DNA from: CAZIDL01 sp964537825
GTDB taxonomy: Bacteria; Bacteroidota; Bacteroidia; Flavobacteriales_D; CAYVSK01
Direction: 5' to 3'
DNA: 22,138 bases
Assembly: GCA_964537825.1 (NCBI GenBank)
Contig: CAZIDL010000042.1
Span: 1 to 22,138, forward strand
The position numbers and the translations under genes are program-made. Shown here piece after piece: positions 15,546 through 22,138 of this stretch. The notes beneath the pieces were generated by a model. That model saw only the letters and a program-made list of their open reading frames with translations, had not been told where the DNA came from and made no database searches. The stretch's first letter is position 1; the number at the start of each line of letters is the position of its first letter.

Positions 15546-18098
15546 TCATCCTTTGCGCAGAACGAGGAAAGGTGCCTGCCGAAGGGGGGCTCGGGCGTTC
15601 AAGATCCCCAGGCCTAATGTGATGAAGAGGACCGTCCCCCAGATCCCGACCAGAGAGCCGAAAGGGATGACCATAGGCACGTCGAACCAGAAGAACGCAA
15701 GGGTCCAGCTCACGCCTAATCCCAGTAAGATCCCTGAAGCAGATGCGATGGTACCCAAAGCTGCGTATTCTACGAGCTGTATCCGGAGCAGATCCGCTCG
15801 CTCAGCTCCCAGCGTTCGAAGGAGCACGATCTCCCGCAATCGTTGGTACTTGGTAAGAAGGAGGGATCCGATGAGGATGACGATGCCCGTGACGATGCTG
15901 AAAGATCCCATGAAGCGGATCGCAAAGCTGATCTTCTCGAGCACCGCTCGAAGGGATTCGAGGATCCGTTCCAGGTCGATCACCGAGATGTTGGGAAATC
16001 GTTGGACCAACCTGTAACGCGCGTTATCCTTGATATGAGAGCTTTCCATCCGGGTCATGATAGCGTGGGTGCGCGGAGCGTTCTCCAAGACCCCTTTGGG
16101 GAAGAGCACCAGGAAATTCGTTTGCATCCGACGCCACTCGATCTCCCGGACGCTCGCCACATAGGTTTCTACGGTCGCACCTTGAACATTGAAAGAGATA
16201 TGGTCGCCGAGCTCCAGGTTCAGGTCCTGGAACACGTCCTCCTCCAGGGAAACAGGGATCGCCCCGCTATCGGTGCTCGCCTCACCGATCCATTCGCCAC
16301 GCACCAAATTTTCCGTATCGATCAGGCTGTCCCGATAGGTCACTCGGTATTCCCGCTCCACCATGTGCCCTTGACGTTCGTTCGTGGTATCGGCAAGGAT
16401 GGAGGCCCGTTCCTTGCCTTCGATGGACCGGATCTGCATCGGCACGATCGGAACGTCCTGAACCACCGACATCCCCTCCTCCTCCATGAAGTCGAGCACG
16501 CTATCCCGCTGATCGACCTGAATATCGAAGAGGATCGTATTGGGTTGCCCCTCAGCCCCGGTGAGCTTTGCACGCTCGACCAGCATACCCCGAGCCAAAA
16601 GCAGGGTGCTCACGAGTGCTGTGGCCAGCCCGATCGCAAGCACGAGGACGAGGGTTTGGCCGTTGGGGCGGAAGAGATTGGCAACTCCCTGGCGCAGCGA
16701 AAAGCTCCAGTGCCGGGAGAAGAGCCGGCGGGCGATGCGCATTAGAAAGACGCCCGTACCGAGAAGTGCTGCAAGGAGAAATCCCGTTCCTCCGAAGAAG
16801 GCGATAGCAGCGATCCATGAGCCCGTTTGATAAAGAGCGAAAAGGTAAATGGAGCAAGCTATTACCGAAAAGACTTTCCATCTCCCTTTGTTCCGGCCGA
16901 TCCCCTCATCGCTCGAAAAGCTGTTCAATGCGCGCATCGGGGAGGTACCGGAAACCTCTATCAAAGGGAGTAGGGCAAAAAGGACAGCGAACAGGACCCC
17001 AATCCCCATTCCGACCAGCATCCCCGACCAACTGAAGCTCGTACTAAGGGTGAAGGGAAGCAACGATTCCATGATCCAAGGCATCCAGGTCTGAAGGAAA
17101 GCACCGATCAGGCTTCCTATCAAAGCAGCAAAAAGACCGATCATGGCGATCTGCACGGAAAATATCCAGAGGACCGAACGGCGCGTAGCACCGATGCAAC
17201 GTAGGACCGCTACCGACGCTGTCTTTTCCTTCATGTAGATATGGACGGAACTTCCCACCCCTATGCATCCGAGGATAAGAGCGATGAAGCCGACCAGGTT
17301 CAGGTAGCCCGTAAGGTTCTTAAAGGCATCCCCCATATCCTCTTTCTGTTGGGTAACGGTTTCGTAGTCCAGACCAGTAGAGCGAAGGGAGTCTTCCAAT
17401 GCCTTCCGTTGGGTTTGGTATTGGGAGCGGTCCTTAAAACGGTAATAGCGTTTGTATTCGATGCGGCTCCCTTGCTGGACCAGTCCGGTCTTTTCCAAGG
17501 AGTCCAACGGGATAACGATCGGGGTAGCGATCGCCGAGGTGAGTTGATTTTGCCCGGGCATTCGTAGAAGAGCTCCACTGATCGGGAATCGCTTGCGTCC
17601 CACCTTGATCGTGTCCCCCTTCTCCAAGCCGAATTGCTTCATCAGGTCCTCAGCGACCAGTGCAGCTCCTCTATTCCGGTAATTGCTGTCAGCATCTGAG
17701 GGTTTGGTCTCGATCTCGCCATAAAAGGGAAATCCTTTCCCGATGGCCTGAATGAGGGCCAGACGGGTTCCTTTGCGCTCCCCTTCGATGCTGACCATCG
17801 AAGCAAAATGCCGAGCCTGAGCTTCTTCGAGCTCGTAGGTTTTCAGAAGCCCGAGCTTGTTCGTGTCGATCGGAGCGTATCCCTCGATTTCGAGGTCCGC
17901 TCCCATAAGGGAAAGAGCTTCCTGGTCCATCGCTCGTTCCAGATCGGACTGAAAGCCATTGATGGATACGATGGCCGCGATCCCGAGGACGATGGCCATG
18001 GCGAAGATCGGGAGCCGTCCCATGCTCTTCCGGGCATCCCGGTAAGCCATGAGAAAATACCAAGCGAAACCGGCCGATCTTTTCTTCCTTCCCTTCAT
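15546..18098 (-). CDS. YbbP-like ABC transporter permease (FtsX-like)
   Basis: An 850-residue inner-membrane permease with about ten membrane helices (near 30-49, 264-286, 308-335, 357-380, 406-425, 430-452, 480-502, 729-748, 778-803 and 812-834) and two large periplasmic domains (about 50-262 and 504-727). FtsX-type coupling segments are seen in KEKTASVAVLRCIGATRRSV (290-309) and RLREIVLLRTLGAERADLLR (753-772). Ten helices with two FtsX units match YbbP (about 800 residues in E. coli), not four-helix MacB or LolC. With the ATPase, its start overlapping in ATGA, it should form a type VII-like mechanotransmission transporter that works on lipid or hydrophobic molecules in the inner membrane. 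TesA, the partner in E. coli, is encoded 2 kb upstream. Confidence 0.88.
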   Translation of the reverse strand: MKGRKKRSAGFAWYFLMAYRDARKSMGRLPIFAMAIVLGIAAIVSINGFQSDLERAMDQEALSLMGADLEIEGYAPIDTNKLGLLKTYELEEAQARHFASMVSIEGERKGTRLALIQAIGKGFPFYGEIETKPSDADSNYRNRGAALVAEDLMKQFGLEKGDTIKVGRKRFPISGALLRMPGQNQLTSAIATPIVIPLDSLEKTGLVQQGSRIEYKRYYRFKDRSQYQTQRKALEDSLRSTGLDYETVTQQKEDMGDAFKNLTGYLNLVGFIALILGCIGVGSSVHIYMKEKTASVAVLRCIGATRRSVLWIFSVQIAMIGLFAALIGSLIGAFLQTWMPWIMESLLPFTLSTSFSWSGMLVGMGIGVLFAVLFALLPLIEVSGTSPMRALNSFSSDEGIGRNKGRWKVFSVIACSIYLFALYQTGSWIAAIAFFGGTGFLLAALLGTGVFLMRIARRLFSRHWSFSLRQGVANLFRPNGQTLVLVLAIGLATALVSTLLLARGMLVERAKLTGAEGQPNTILFDIQVDQRDSVLDFMEEEGMSVVQDVPIVPMQIRSIEGKERASILADTTNERQGHMVEREYRVTYRDSLIDTENLVRGEWIGEASTDSGAIPVSLEEDVFQDLNLELGDHISFNVQGATVETYVASVREIEWRRMQTNFLVLFPKGVLENAPRTHAIMTRMESSHIKDNARYRLVQRFPNISVIDLERILESLRAVLEKISFAIRFMGSFSIVTGIVILIGSLLLTKYQRLREIVLLRTLGAERADLLRIQLVEYAALGTIASASGILLGLGVSWTLAFFWFDVPMVIPFGSLVGIWGTVLFITLGLGILNARAPLRQAPFLVLRKG

Positions 18099-18763
18099 TC
18101 GACGATCCGCCCCCCTTTAAGATGGAGTTCCTTTTGGGTCCGGGACGCCAGTTCACGGTCGTGCGTGACCAGCACAAGCGATGTCCCTACTTCCTCTTCG
18201 ATCCCGAAGAGCAGTTCTTCTACTTTTCTCCCCGTGTCTTCGTCCAGGTTCCCCGTCGGTTCATCGGCGAAGAGGAGCTCCGGATCGTTAGAGATGGCCC
18301 TGGCTATAGAGACCCGTTGCTGCTCTCCCCCGGAAAGTTCGTTCGGGTAATGGCTTAGACGATCCTGCAATCCAACGCGCTCCAAACATGAGATAGCCCG
18401 CTCTTCGGGCCGCTCTCCCCGTTGCAGTTCGATCGGGACCATCACGTTCTCAAGGGCCGTAAGGGTGGGCATGAGCCGAAAGTCCTGAAAGATGAAACCG
18501 ATACGCTGGTTCCGCAATTTTGCCCGTTCGTCCTCGCTCAGGGGGCCGATCTCCTTTTCGCCGATGTAGACCTTTCCAGAGCTGGGGCGGTCGAGTCCAG
18601 CGCAAAGGCCTAAAAGGGTCGTTTTGCCACTTCCGGAGGGCCCGACGATCGACAAGCTCCCTCCAGCTTCCAGGGCAAGATCGATCCCTTTCAACACCTC
18701 CAATCGGGATGCTCCTTCGCCGTAGATCTTGCTCACTGCTTCTGTACGTAGGATCTCAGCCAT
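18095..18763 (-). CDS. YbbA-like ABC transporter ATP-binding protein
   Basis: A 222-residue cytosolic ATPase of the MacB/LolD/YbbA group. Walker A GPSGSGKT is at 41-48, the Q-loop Gln at 93, signature LSGGEQQR at 143-150, Walker B LLFADEP at 163-169 with catalytic Glu168, and the switch His at 201. All catalytic parts are intact. It powers the permease encoded immediately downstream, which it overlaps by four bases (ATGA at 18095-18098). LolD and FtsE have very similar motifs; assignment to YbbA rests on the large ten-helix partner and the nearby TesA-like gene. It follows the LysE-like gene by 21 bases, so it is probably transcribed from the psd promoter. Confidence 0.93.
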   Translation of the reverse strand: MAEILRTEAVSKIYGEGASRLEVLKGIDLALEAGGSLSIVGPSGSGKTTLLGLCAGLDRPSSGKVYIGEKEIGPLSEDERAKLRNQRIGFIFQDFRLMPTLTALENVMVPIELQRGERPEERAISCLERVGLQDRLSHYPNELSGGEQQRVSIARAISNDPELLFADEPTGNLDEDTGRKVEELLFGIEEEVGTSLVLVTHDRELASRTQKELHLKGGRIVE

Positions 18764-18784
18764 AATCGTTCGATTCCGTTGTTT

Positions 18785-19435
18785 TTACAAGAACATGATG
18801 ATGCCCGAAAGGCCGAGGAGGATCAATGCCAGGGAGATCCCTTTCCTCAAAAGAGCGAGGAAGTTTCCATGCATTCGGTCGACACCGCGATGAAGAAGTC
18901 TGATGAACAAGCTGAACCAGATCGTATTCCCGATGGCGATCCCGATCAGAAGGAAGAGGCTTTTCATCGTGACCCCATCGGACAGCCCGGAGTAGGAAAG
19001 GGCGCTCATTACGTAGATCCAGAAGATAAGAAAGGCCGGGTTCGAACCGCAAAGGAAAAGGCCTTGAAGGAAGTCCCCACTTTTTTCGCGACTTGAGTGC
19101 TCCTCTGGCTTGTCCGTTCCTTCCTGTGTTCTTCCTGAGTAGGAGAAAAGGCCTGCCACTCCCAGCCCGACCACGAAAATGCCCCCGAGCAGCGGGGCCC
19201 AACGTTGAAAGGCAGGGATGCTGAGAAAGCTGTGATAACCCCAGAAAGCGAAGCCTGCCAGTATCAGTTCAGCGAGGATCACACCTGTGATAAAAGCCTT
19301 GCGGTGGAGTTTTCGCTCACCGAGAACGGAATCTGCGACCAATAGATTGATGGGGCCCGGAGGCGAAGAGGAGAAAAAGCCACAGACGGTGCCGCTCAGG
19401 ATAAGAGTGAAGCTTTTGAGCGTTGTGAGGAACAT
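18785..19435 (-). CDS. LysE/RhtB-family exporter-like protein
   Basis: A 216-residue inner-membrane protein with about six hydrophobic helices. The N-terminal SPPGPIN (24-30) followed by a helix and GxxLAELIL matches LysE/RhtB translocators, which export amino acids such as lysine, arginine, threonine and homoserine. The central loop (about 100-120) is hydrophilic and charged. It lies five bases after psd and 21 before the YbbA-like gene, inside the same minus-strand run. The LysE superfamily is broad, so the substrate is open; given the lipid-related neighbours a non-amino-acid role cannot be excluded. Confidence is high for the superfamily and low for any substrate. Confidence 0.82.
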   Translation of the reverse strand: MFLTTLKSFTLILSGTVCGFFSSSPPGPINLLVADSVLGERKLHRKAFITGVILAELILAGFAFWGYHSFLSIPAFQRWAPLLGGIFVVGLGVAGLFSYSGRTQEGTDKPEEHSSREKSGDFLQGLFLCGSNPAFLIFWIYVMSALSYSGLSDGVTMKSLFLLIGIAIGNTIWFSLFIRLLHRGVDRMHGNFLALLRKGISLALILLGLSGIIMFL

Positions 19436-19440
19436 GGCTT

Positions 19441-20238
19441 TCAGATCGGAAGTCCCGGGGTAACCCGAGCTCCTGTTTTAAGAGGTTCTTTATCGATCGG
19501 TGCGGCAAGGCAGAGGGTGGACCCAAGAAGGAAGGTCCCTAGCTCTTCTCCGCAGCTTATACGTTCTTTTTGCTTGACCTTTTCCCTCAGCTGTATACCT
19601 CCGACAGCAGGCCCTCCCACTATCGAAAGGAACCAGGGAGCTCCGTTGGCATCCTCCATACGTAGGTTAACGCGCTCATTCCGAAAGGCCGGGAGGGAGG
19701 GTTTTTTTTCGTAGATCCAGGGACGCAGGACCACGAGTTCGCCCCTCAGGTATTCCACTTCCTGGACTTGACCGCTCACGGGTGCATGGATCCGATGGTA
19801 ATCGTTGTTGTGAAGGAAGATATTGGCGAAATAATGGCTTTCCGGTATCTGTTTTCCCAGGGAACCGAAGATGGTCCATGGAGCTCTGTAATGCCCTTTA
19901 ACCTCTACTCCTTTCATGGTCCCGATCCATCCCTGATCGCAGAGCATGCCTTCACAAGGCCAGATCCGGGATGCTTCCGGAGCAAGCTCCTCCTTGAACT
20001 TTCGCGTAAAGAAGTCCTGAAAGCTCTGATAATCCGCTGCTCCACTCGCCGGCCGGAATTGGGAGAGATAAGGTTCCTTCAGTCCGCAAAAACGGCAATA
20101 TGGTCCGATCAGATGGCGTGACCATCTTCGGTCATAGATGGAAGAATACAGCTTCGACAAGGCCCGCTGCGTTCGAGCGGGGAGTTTTCCCCAAATGTGG
20201 AGCGAAAAGGACCGGAGCAACCAACGGCCGGGAGGCAT
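19441..20238 (-). CDS. psd: Phosphatidylserine decarboxylase proenzyme
   Basis: A pyruvoyl enzyme that makes phosphatidylethanolamine from phosphatidylserine at the inner membrane. The 265-residue proenzyme has FFTRKF (76-81), YHRIHAPVSG (147-156, with the catalytic His), and GEELGTFLLGST (230-241). LGST is the self-cleavage site, where Ser240 becomes the pyruvoyl group of the small subunit. The catalytic Asp normally found in a PxDG motif near residue 90 appears as Glu96 in PCEG, a conservative but uncommon change. Eight consecutive A residues (minus strand, 19709-19702) encode part of GluLysLys. It is the first gene of the psd-lysE-ybbA-ybbP run and diverges from the TesA-like gene across 50 bases. 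No phosphatidylserine synthase gene is in the window. Confidence 0.92.
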   Translation of the reverse strand: MPPGRWLLRSFSLHIWGKLPARTQRALSKLYSSIYDRRWSRHLIGPYCRFCGLKEPYLSQFRPASGAADYQSFQDFFTRKFKEELAPEASRIWPCEGMLCDQGWIGTMKGVEVKGHYRAPWTIFGSLGKQIPESHYFANIFLHNNDYHRIHAPVSGQVQEVEYLRGELVVLRPWIYEKKPSLPAFRNERVNLRMEDANGAPWFLSIVGGPAVGGIQLREKVKQKERISCGEELGTFLLGSTLCLAAPIDKEPLKTGARVTPGLPI

Positions 20239-20288
20239 GATGTCGCCAAATTAATAAGCTATTTTCGAAACCGCTTCATTTCCGCTTT
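20239..20288. promoter_or_regulatory. Divergent promoter region of psd and the TesA-like gene
   Basis: These 50 bases separate two divergent genes and are AT-rich compared with the rest. On the minus strand TTAATTTG (20254-20247) and on the plus strand TATTTTCG (20260-20267) each differ from TAnnTTTG by one base. They would serve psd and the esterase gene. No -33 elements are clear. The boxes are only a few bases apart, so the two promoters would be tightly linked. Confidence 0.4.
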
Positions 20289-21038
20289 ATGAAAAGGCTG
20301 ACCTTCTTTATTATCCATTCCTTCCATGCTGCGCTCATCCTTCTAGCGTTCATTCTTTTATCCGGCTGTTCGGGACCTTCTCAAAAAAGCTCCTCAGAGC
20401 AAAAGGAGAAGAAGGAAGGAACCGCCGGAGGAAGTTCTGAAGAGGCGGTCGCTCTTTTCTTCGGGAACAGCTTAACAGCGGGTTCAGGTGTCAAGACCGA
20501 AGAGGCGTTCCCGGCCCTCATCCAACAAAAAGTGGATTCATCGGGGTGGTCGGTCGACGTGGTGAACGCTGGGGTTAGTGGAGAGACCACTTCTGGAGGC
20601 CTCGGTCGTATCGATTGGGTGCTCGACCAACAAGAGGTCGACCTCTTCCTGCTCGAACTGGGTGCCAACGATGGTCTCAGGGGTGTGCCCCCTTCTGAGA
20701 CGCGGAAGAACCTGCAGCGGATCATCGATAAGGTGCGGAAGGAATATCCTGAGGCCCGCATCGTAATTGCAGGCATGAAAGTGCCTCCCAACATGGGCCC
20801 GGAATATGCAGAAAAGTTCGAACAGATCTTCCCGGAGCTTGCGAAAAAGAACGATATCGAACGCATTCCTTTCTTGCTGAAGGGAGTGGCCGGGGTGGAT
20901 AGTTTGAATCAATCGGACGGGATCCATCCGACACCGGAAGGCCATCGCATCGTGGCCAAAAACGTATGGGAAGTGATACGGGACGATCTGAAGGCGATCT
21001 CAAAGAGAACGACCTCAAACGGTGGCGATGACCTTTAG
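20289..21038 (+). CDS. TesA-like SGNH/GDSL esterase, predicted lipoprotein
   Basis: SGNH hydrolase of 249 residues resembling TesA (thioesterase I / lysophospholipase L1 / arylesterase). All four blocks are present: GNSLTAG with nucleophile Ser61 (the usual GDSL Asp is Asn), NAGVSGET with oxyanion Gly98, GAND with Asn127, and DGIHPTPEGH with Asp210 and His213. Unlike the soluble periplasmic E. coli TesA, the N-terminus is a lipoprotein signal: a hydrophobic core, then LLSGC with lipid-modified Cys27 and a Ser/Lys/Glu-rich tether (28-52). It should therefore be membrane anchored, and it would need LspA. The gene diverges from psd-lysE-ybbA-ybbP, the transporter that partners TesA in E. coli. 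Its last 24 bases overlap the convergent RidA-family gene. Confidence 0.92.
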   Translation: MKRLTFFIIHSFHAALILLAFILLSGCSGPSQKSSSEQKEKKEGTAGGSSEEAVALFFGNSLTAGSGVKTEEAFPALIQQKVDSSGWSVDVVNAGVSGETTSGGLGRIDWVLDQQEVDLFLLELGANDGLRGVPPSETRKNLQRIIDKVRKEYPEARIVIAGMKVPPNMGPEYAEKFEQIFPELAKKNDIERIPFLLKGVAGVDSLNQSDGIHPTPEGHRIVAKNVWEVIRDDLKAISKRTTSNGGDDL

Positions 21039-21434
21039 TTCGATAGCGATGGGTGTGGGAAGGGATGAGATCTCCAGTGTCGTGCGGGCTGGCCTGTTCT
21101 CGCTGAAGTACTCCGCATAAACCCTGTTATAGGTTTCGAAGTCCTCCTTCATGTGGGTCAGAAAGACCGTGACGTCGACGATGCGGTCCCAGGATGAGCC
21201 AGCGTCCTCCAGGATCTTGCGGACGTTCTCGAAGACCGAGTAGCATTGGGCTTCGATGTCCCTGCTCACGACGTTCCCATTAGCATCCAATTCAACGCCC
21301 GGTATTGCGTTGCTCCCCTTTGAACGCGGTCCGACACCGGAAAGAAAGAGGAGCTCTCCGACCTGACGGGCATGCGGATAGAGTCCTACTGGTTCAGGAG
21401 CCCCTTCGGAATGATGTTCTTCGTTACCGCTCAT
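21015..21434 (-). CDS. RidA-family protein, similar to 2-aminomuconate deaminase types
   Basis: A 139-residue RidA/YjgF/YER057c/UK114 protein, a family of small trimeric enzymes that hydrolyse reactive enamine or imine intermediates. The conserved Arg117 in RPARTTLEI, which holds the substrate carboxylate in RidA, and the C-terminal IELKVIA strand are present. The N-terminal GLYPHARQVGELLFLSG and the DIEAQC pattern look more like the 2-aminomuconate deaminase branch (kynurenine and nitrobenzoate breakdown) than housekeeping RidA, but no other gene of those pathways is in the window. The start at 21434 places the conserved strand at the usual distance and lies 16 bases past a -7 box. It overlaps the TesA-like gene tail to tail by 24 bases. 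Confidence 0.9.
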   Translation of the reverse strand: MSGNEEHHSEGAPEPVGLYPHARQVGELLFLSGVGPRSKGSNAIPGVELDANGNVVSRDIEAQCYSVFENVRKILEDAGSSWDRIVDVTVFLTHMKEDFETYNRVYAEYFSENRPARTTLEISSLPTPIAIELKVIATV

Positions 21435-21450
21435 GACACTTGCTTTTGAA

Positions 21451-21458
21451 CAAAATTA
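21451..21458 (-). promoter_or_regulatory. Candidate -7 box for the RidA-family gene
   Basis: The minus strand reads TAATTTTG, an exact TAnnTTTG match, ending 16 bases before the ATG at 21434. It implies a short leader. I saw no clear -33 element. Confidence 0.45.
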
Positions 21459-21523
21459 GAAGTTCTTCGATATGCTAGAGAGGAAAGCCATGCGTTCCTA
21501 AGAAGCGGAAATGCGGAACGAAC

Positions 21524-21531
21524 TACCTTTG
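21524..21531 (+). promoter_or_regulatory. Candidate -7 box for the MORN_2 gene
   Basis: TACCTTTG matches TAnnTTTG exactly and ends nine bases before ATG 21541. If it is used the messenger would be nearly leaderless and the alternative start at 21511 would be upstream of transcription. The match may be chance, since it also lies in the open frame from 21511. Confidence 0.35.
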
Positions 21532-21540
21532 AAGTCCTCC

Positions 21541-22138
21541 ATGCCAGCCACGCTCCGGATCCATAAGTTGTTCCTCCCTCTGCTCTTCCTCTTCCCGGTG
21601 CTCCCGCTGGAAGCTCAGAAAGAGCAAGGTGATGATGGAAAGGAAGGGGGGGAGAAGGTCCCTGGGGTCCGCCAGCATTATGTCGACCATTATGATAAGG
21701 AGCAGGAGCAGAAACGGAGTGAAGGCACCTACCTGGACGGTGAAGAGCACGGGGAATGGCGCTATTGGCACCCCAATGGTCGATTGAAGGAAGTAGCGAA
21801 CTATTTCATGGGGAACTTTCACGGTGAGGTGACCCATTATTACAAGAACGGGCAGAAGAAGGACCAGGGCTTTTTTATCATGGGGCGACAGGACAGCCTT
21901 ATGAGGGCTTGGTATGAGAACGGAAAGCTGGAGAAAAAGGGGAAGTACGACTCAGGTCGTAAAGTAGGGCATTGGACCTACTGGTACAAGAACGGGCAGA
22001 AGCAGCTGGTCGAAGCTTATGGGGACAAAGCGGATACGAATTTCCGCGTCCTGAAATATTGGACTAAAGAGGGCGAACAAACGGTCAAGGACGGGAGCGG
22101 GGTCATCGAGTATTATTACGGCCCGGACAGCCTCGACG
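21541..22138 (+). CDS. Secreted MORN_2-repeat protein (cut by window edge)
   Basis: The open frame runs from ATG 21541 (or in-frame ATG 21511) to the window end, 199 residues without a stop. From 21541 it begins with a signal peptide: MPATLRIHK, a Leu/Phe-rich core, then LPLEA before Gln24. A charged Asp/Glu/Lys/Gly segment follows, then repeats of the pattern G-x-W-x-Y-W/Y-x-x-N-G-x-x-K: GEWRYWHPNGRLKE, THYYKNGQKK, AWYENGKLEKKGKY, and GHWTYWYKNGQKQL. These are MORN_2 repeats. Databases often call such proteins YwqK family antitoxins, but nothing here suggests a toxin partner. They are common in Bacteroidota as envelope proteins of unknown role. The C-terminal part is missing, so any sorting domain is unseen. 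Confidence 0.85.
   Translation, partial: MPATLRIHKLFLPLLFLFPVLPLEAQKEQGDDGKEGGEKVPGVRQHYVDHYDKEQEQKRSEGTYLDGEEHGEWRYWHPNGRLKEVANYFMGNFHGEVTHYYKNGQKKDQGFFIMGRQDSLMRAWYENGKLEKKGKYDSGRKVGHWTYWYKNGQKQLVEAYGDKADTNFRVLKYWTKEGEQTVKDGSGVIEYYYGPDSLD

Noticed and set aside
21541..22138. Reading the MORN_2 gene as an antitoxin of a toxin-antitoxin pair
   Set aside because: The YwqK antitoxin label is a database name for these repeats; this protein has a signal peptide and no toxin gene is adjacent in the visible window.
1..22138. CRISPR arrays, tRNA or rRNA genes, insertion sequences, phage or defence genes
   Set aside because: I found no regularly spaced repeats, no transposase or integrase motifs, and no RNA gene sequences that I could recognise; nearly all DNA is accounted for by the genes listed.

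Overview
The window looks like chromosomal core DNA of a Bacteroidota bacterium, probably of the Flavobacteriales type. Support comes from a type IX secretion (CHU_C, type B) sorting domain, a DUF4286 gene, the ileS-traR/dksA-lspA gene order, a DksA-like protein that has lost most zinc ligands, and several TAnnTTTG boxes (the Bacteroidota -7 promoter element) just upstream of genes. By eye the base composition is close to half G+C, which is high for that order, so a precise lineage cannot be given.

Layout: (1) 1-83, the start of a cold-shock protein gene on the minus strand. (2) 241-5064, a plus-strand block: dxr (isoprenoid synthesis), rseP (site-2 protease), a secreted protein of unknown function and a cation/proton antiporter. 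(3) 5061-5930, yicC on the minus strand, sharing its stop palindrome with the antiporter. (4) 6055-7281, a flippase-like membrane protein on the plus strand. (5) 7286-12895, a minus-strand operon ileS, traR/dksA-like, lspA, DUF4286, rsmA (translation, lipoprotein maturation, ribosome maturation). (6) 12941-15521, a single-gene unit for a large secreted choice-of-anchor-L protein, with its own -7 box and a strong intrinsic terminator. (7) 15546-20238, a minus-strand operon psd, lysE-like, ybbA-like ATPase, ybbP-like permease. (8) 20289-21038, a divergent TesA-like lipoprotein esterase. (9) 21015-21434, a RidA-family gene on the minus strand. (10) 21541 to the end, a truncated MORN_2-repeat secreted protein. 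No stretch longer than 300 bases lacks a gene; the longest gap is 157 bases (84-240). I saw no tRNA, rRNA, CRISPR array, insertion sequence, phage gene or defence island.

The most interesting connections are these. The YbbA/YbbP ABC transporter genes lie close to a TesA-type hydrolase, here a predicted lipoprotein, with phosphatidylserine decarboxylase inside the locus, which suggests a membrane-lipid handling module. The isoleucyl-tRNA synthetase has the swapped GxHH form of the class I HxGH signature, a form linked to extreme mupirocin resistance. The phosphatidylserine decarboxylase carries Glu where the catalytic Asp is expected. The flippase-like protein has an EF-hand-like loop after its first membrane helix. 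I found no wholly undescribed multi-gene system; these are the leads I could support.
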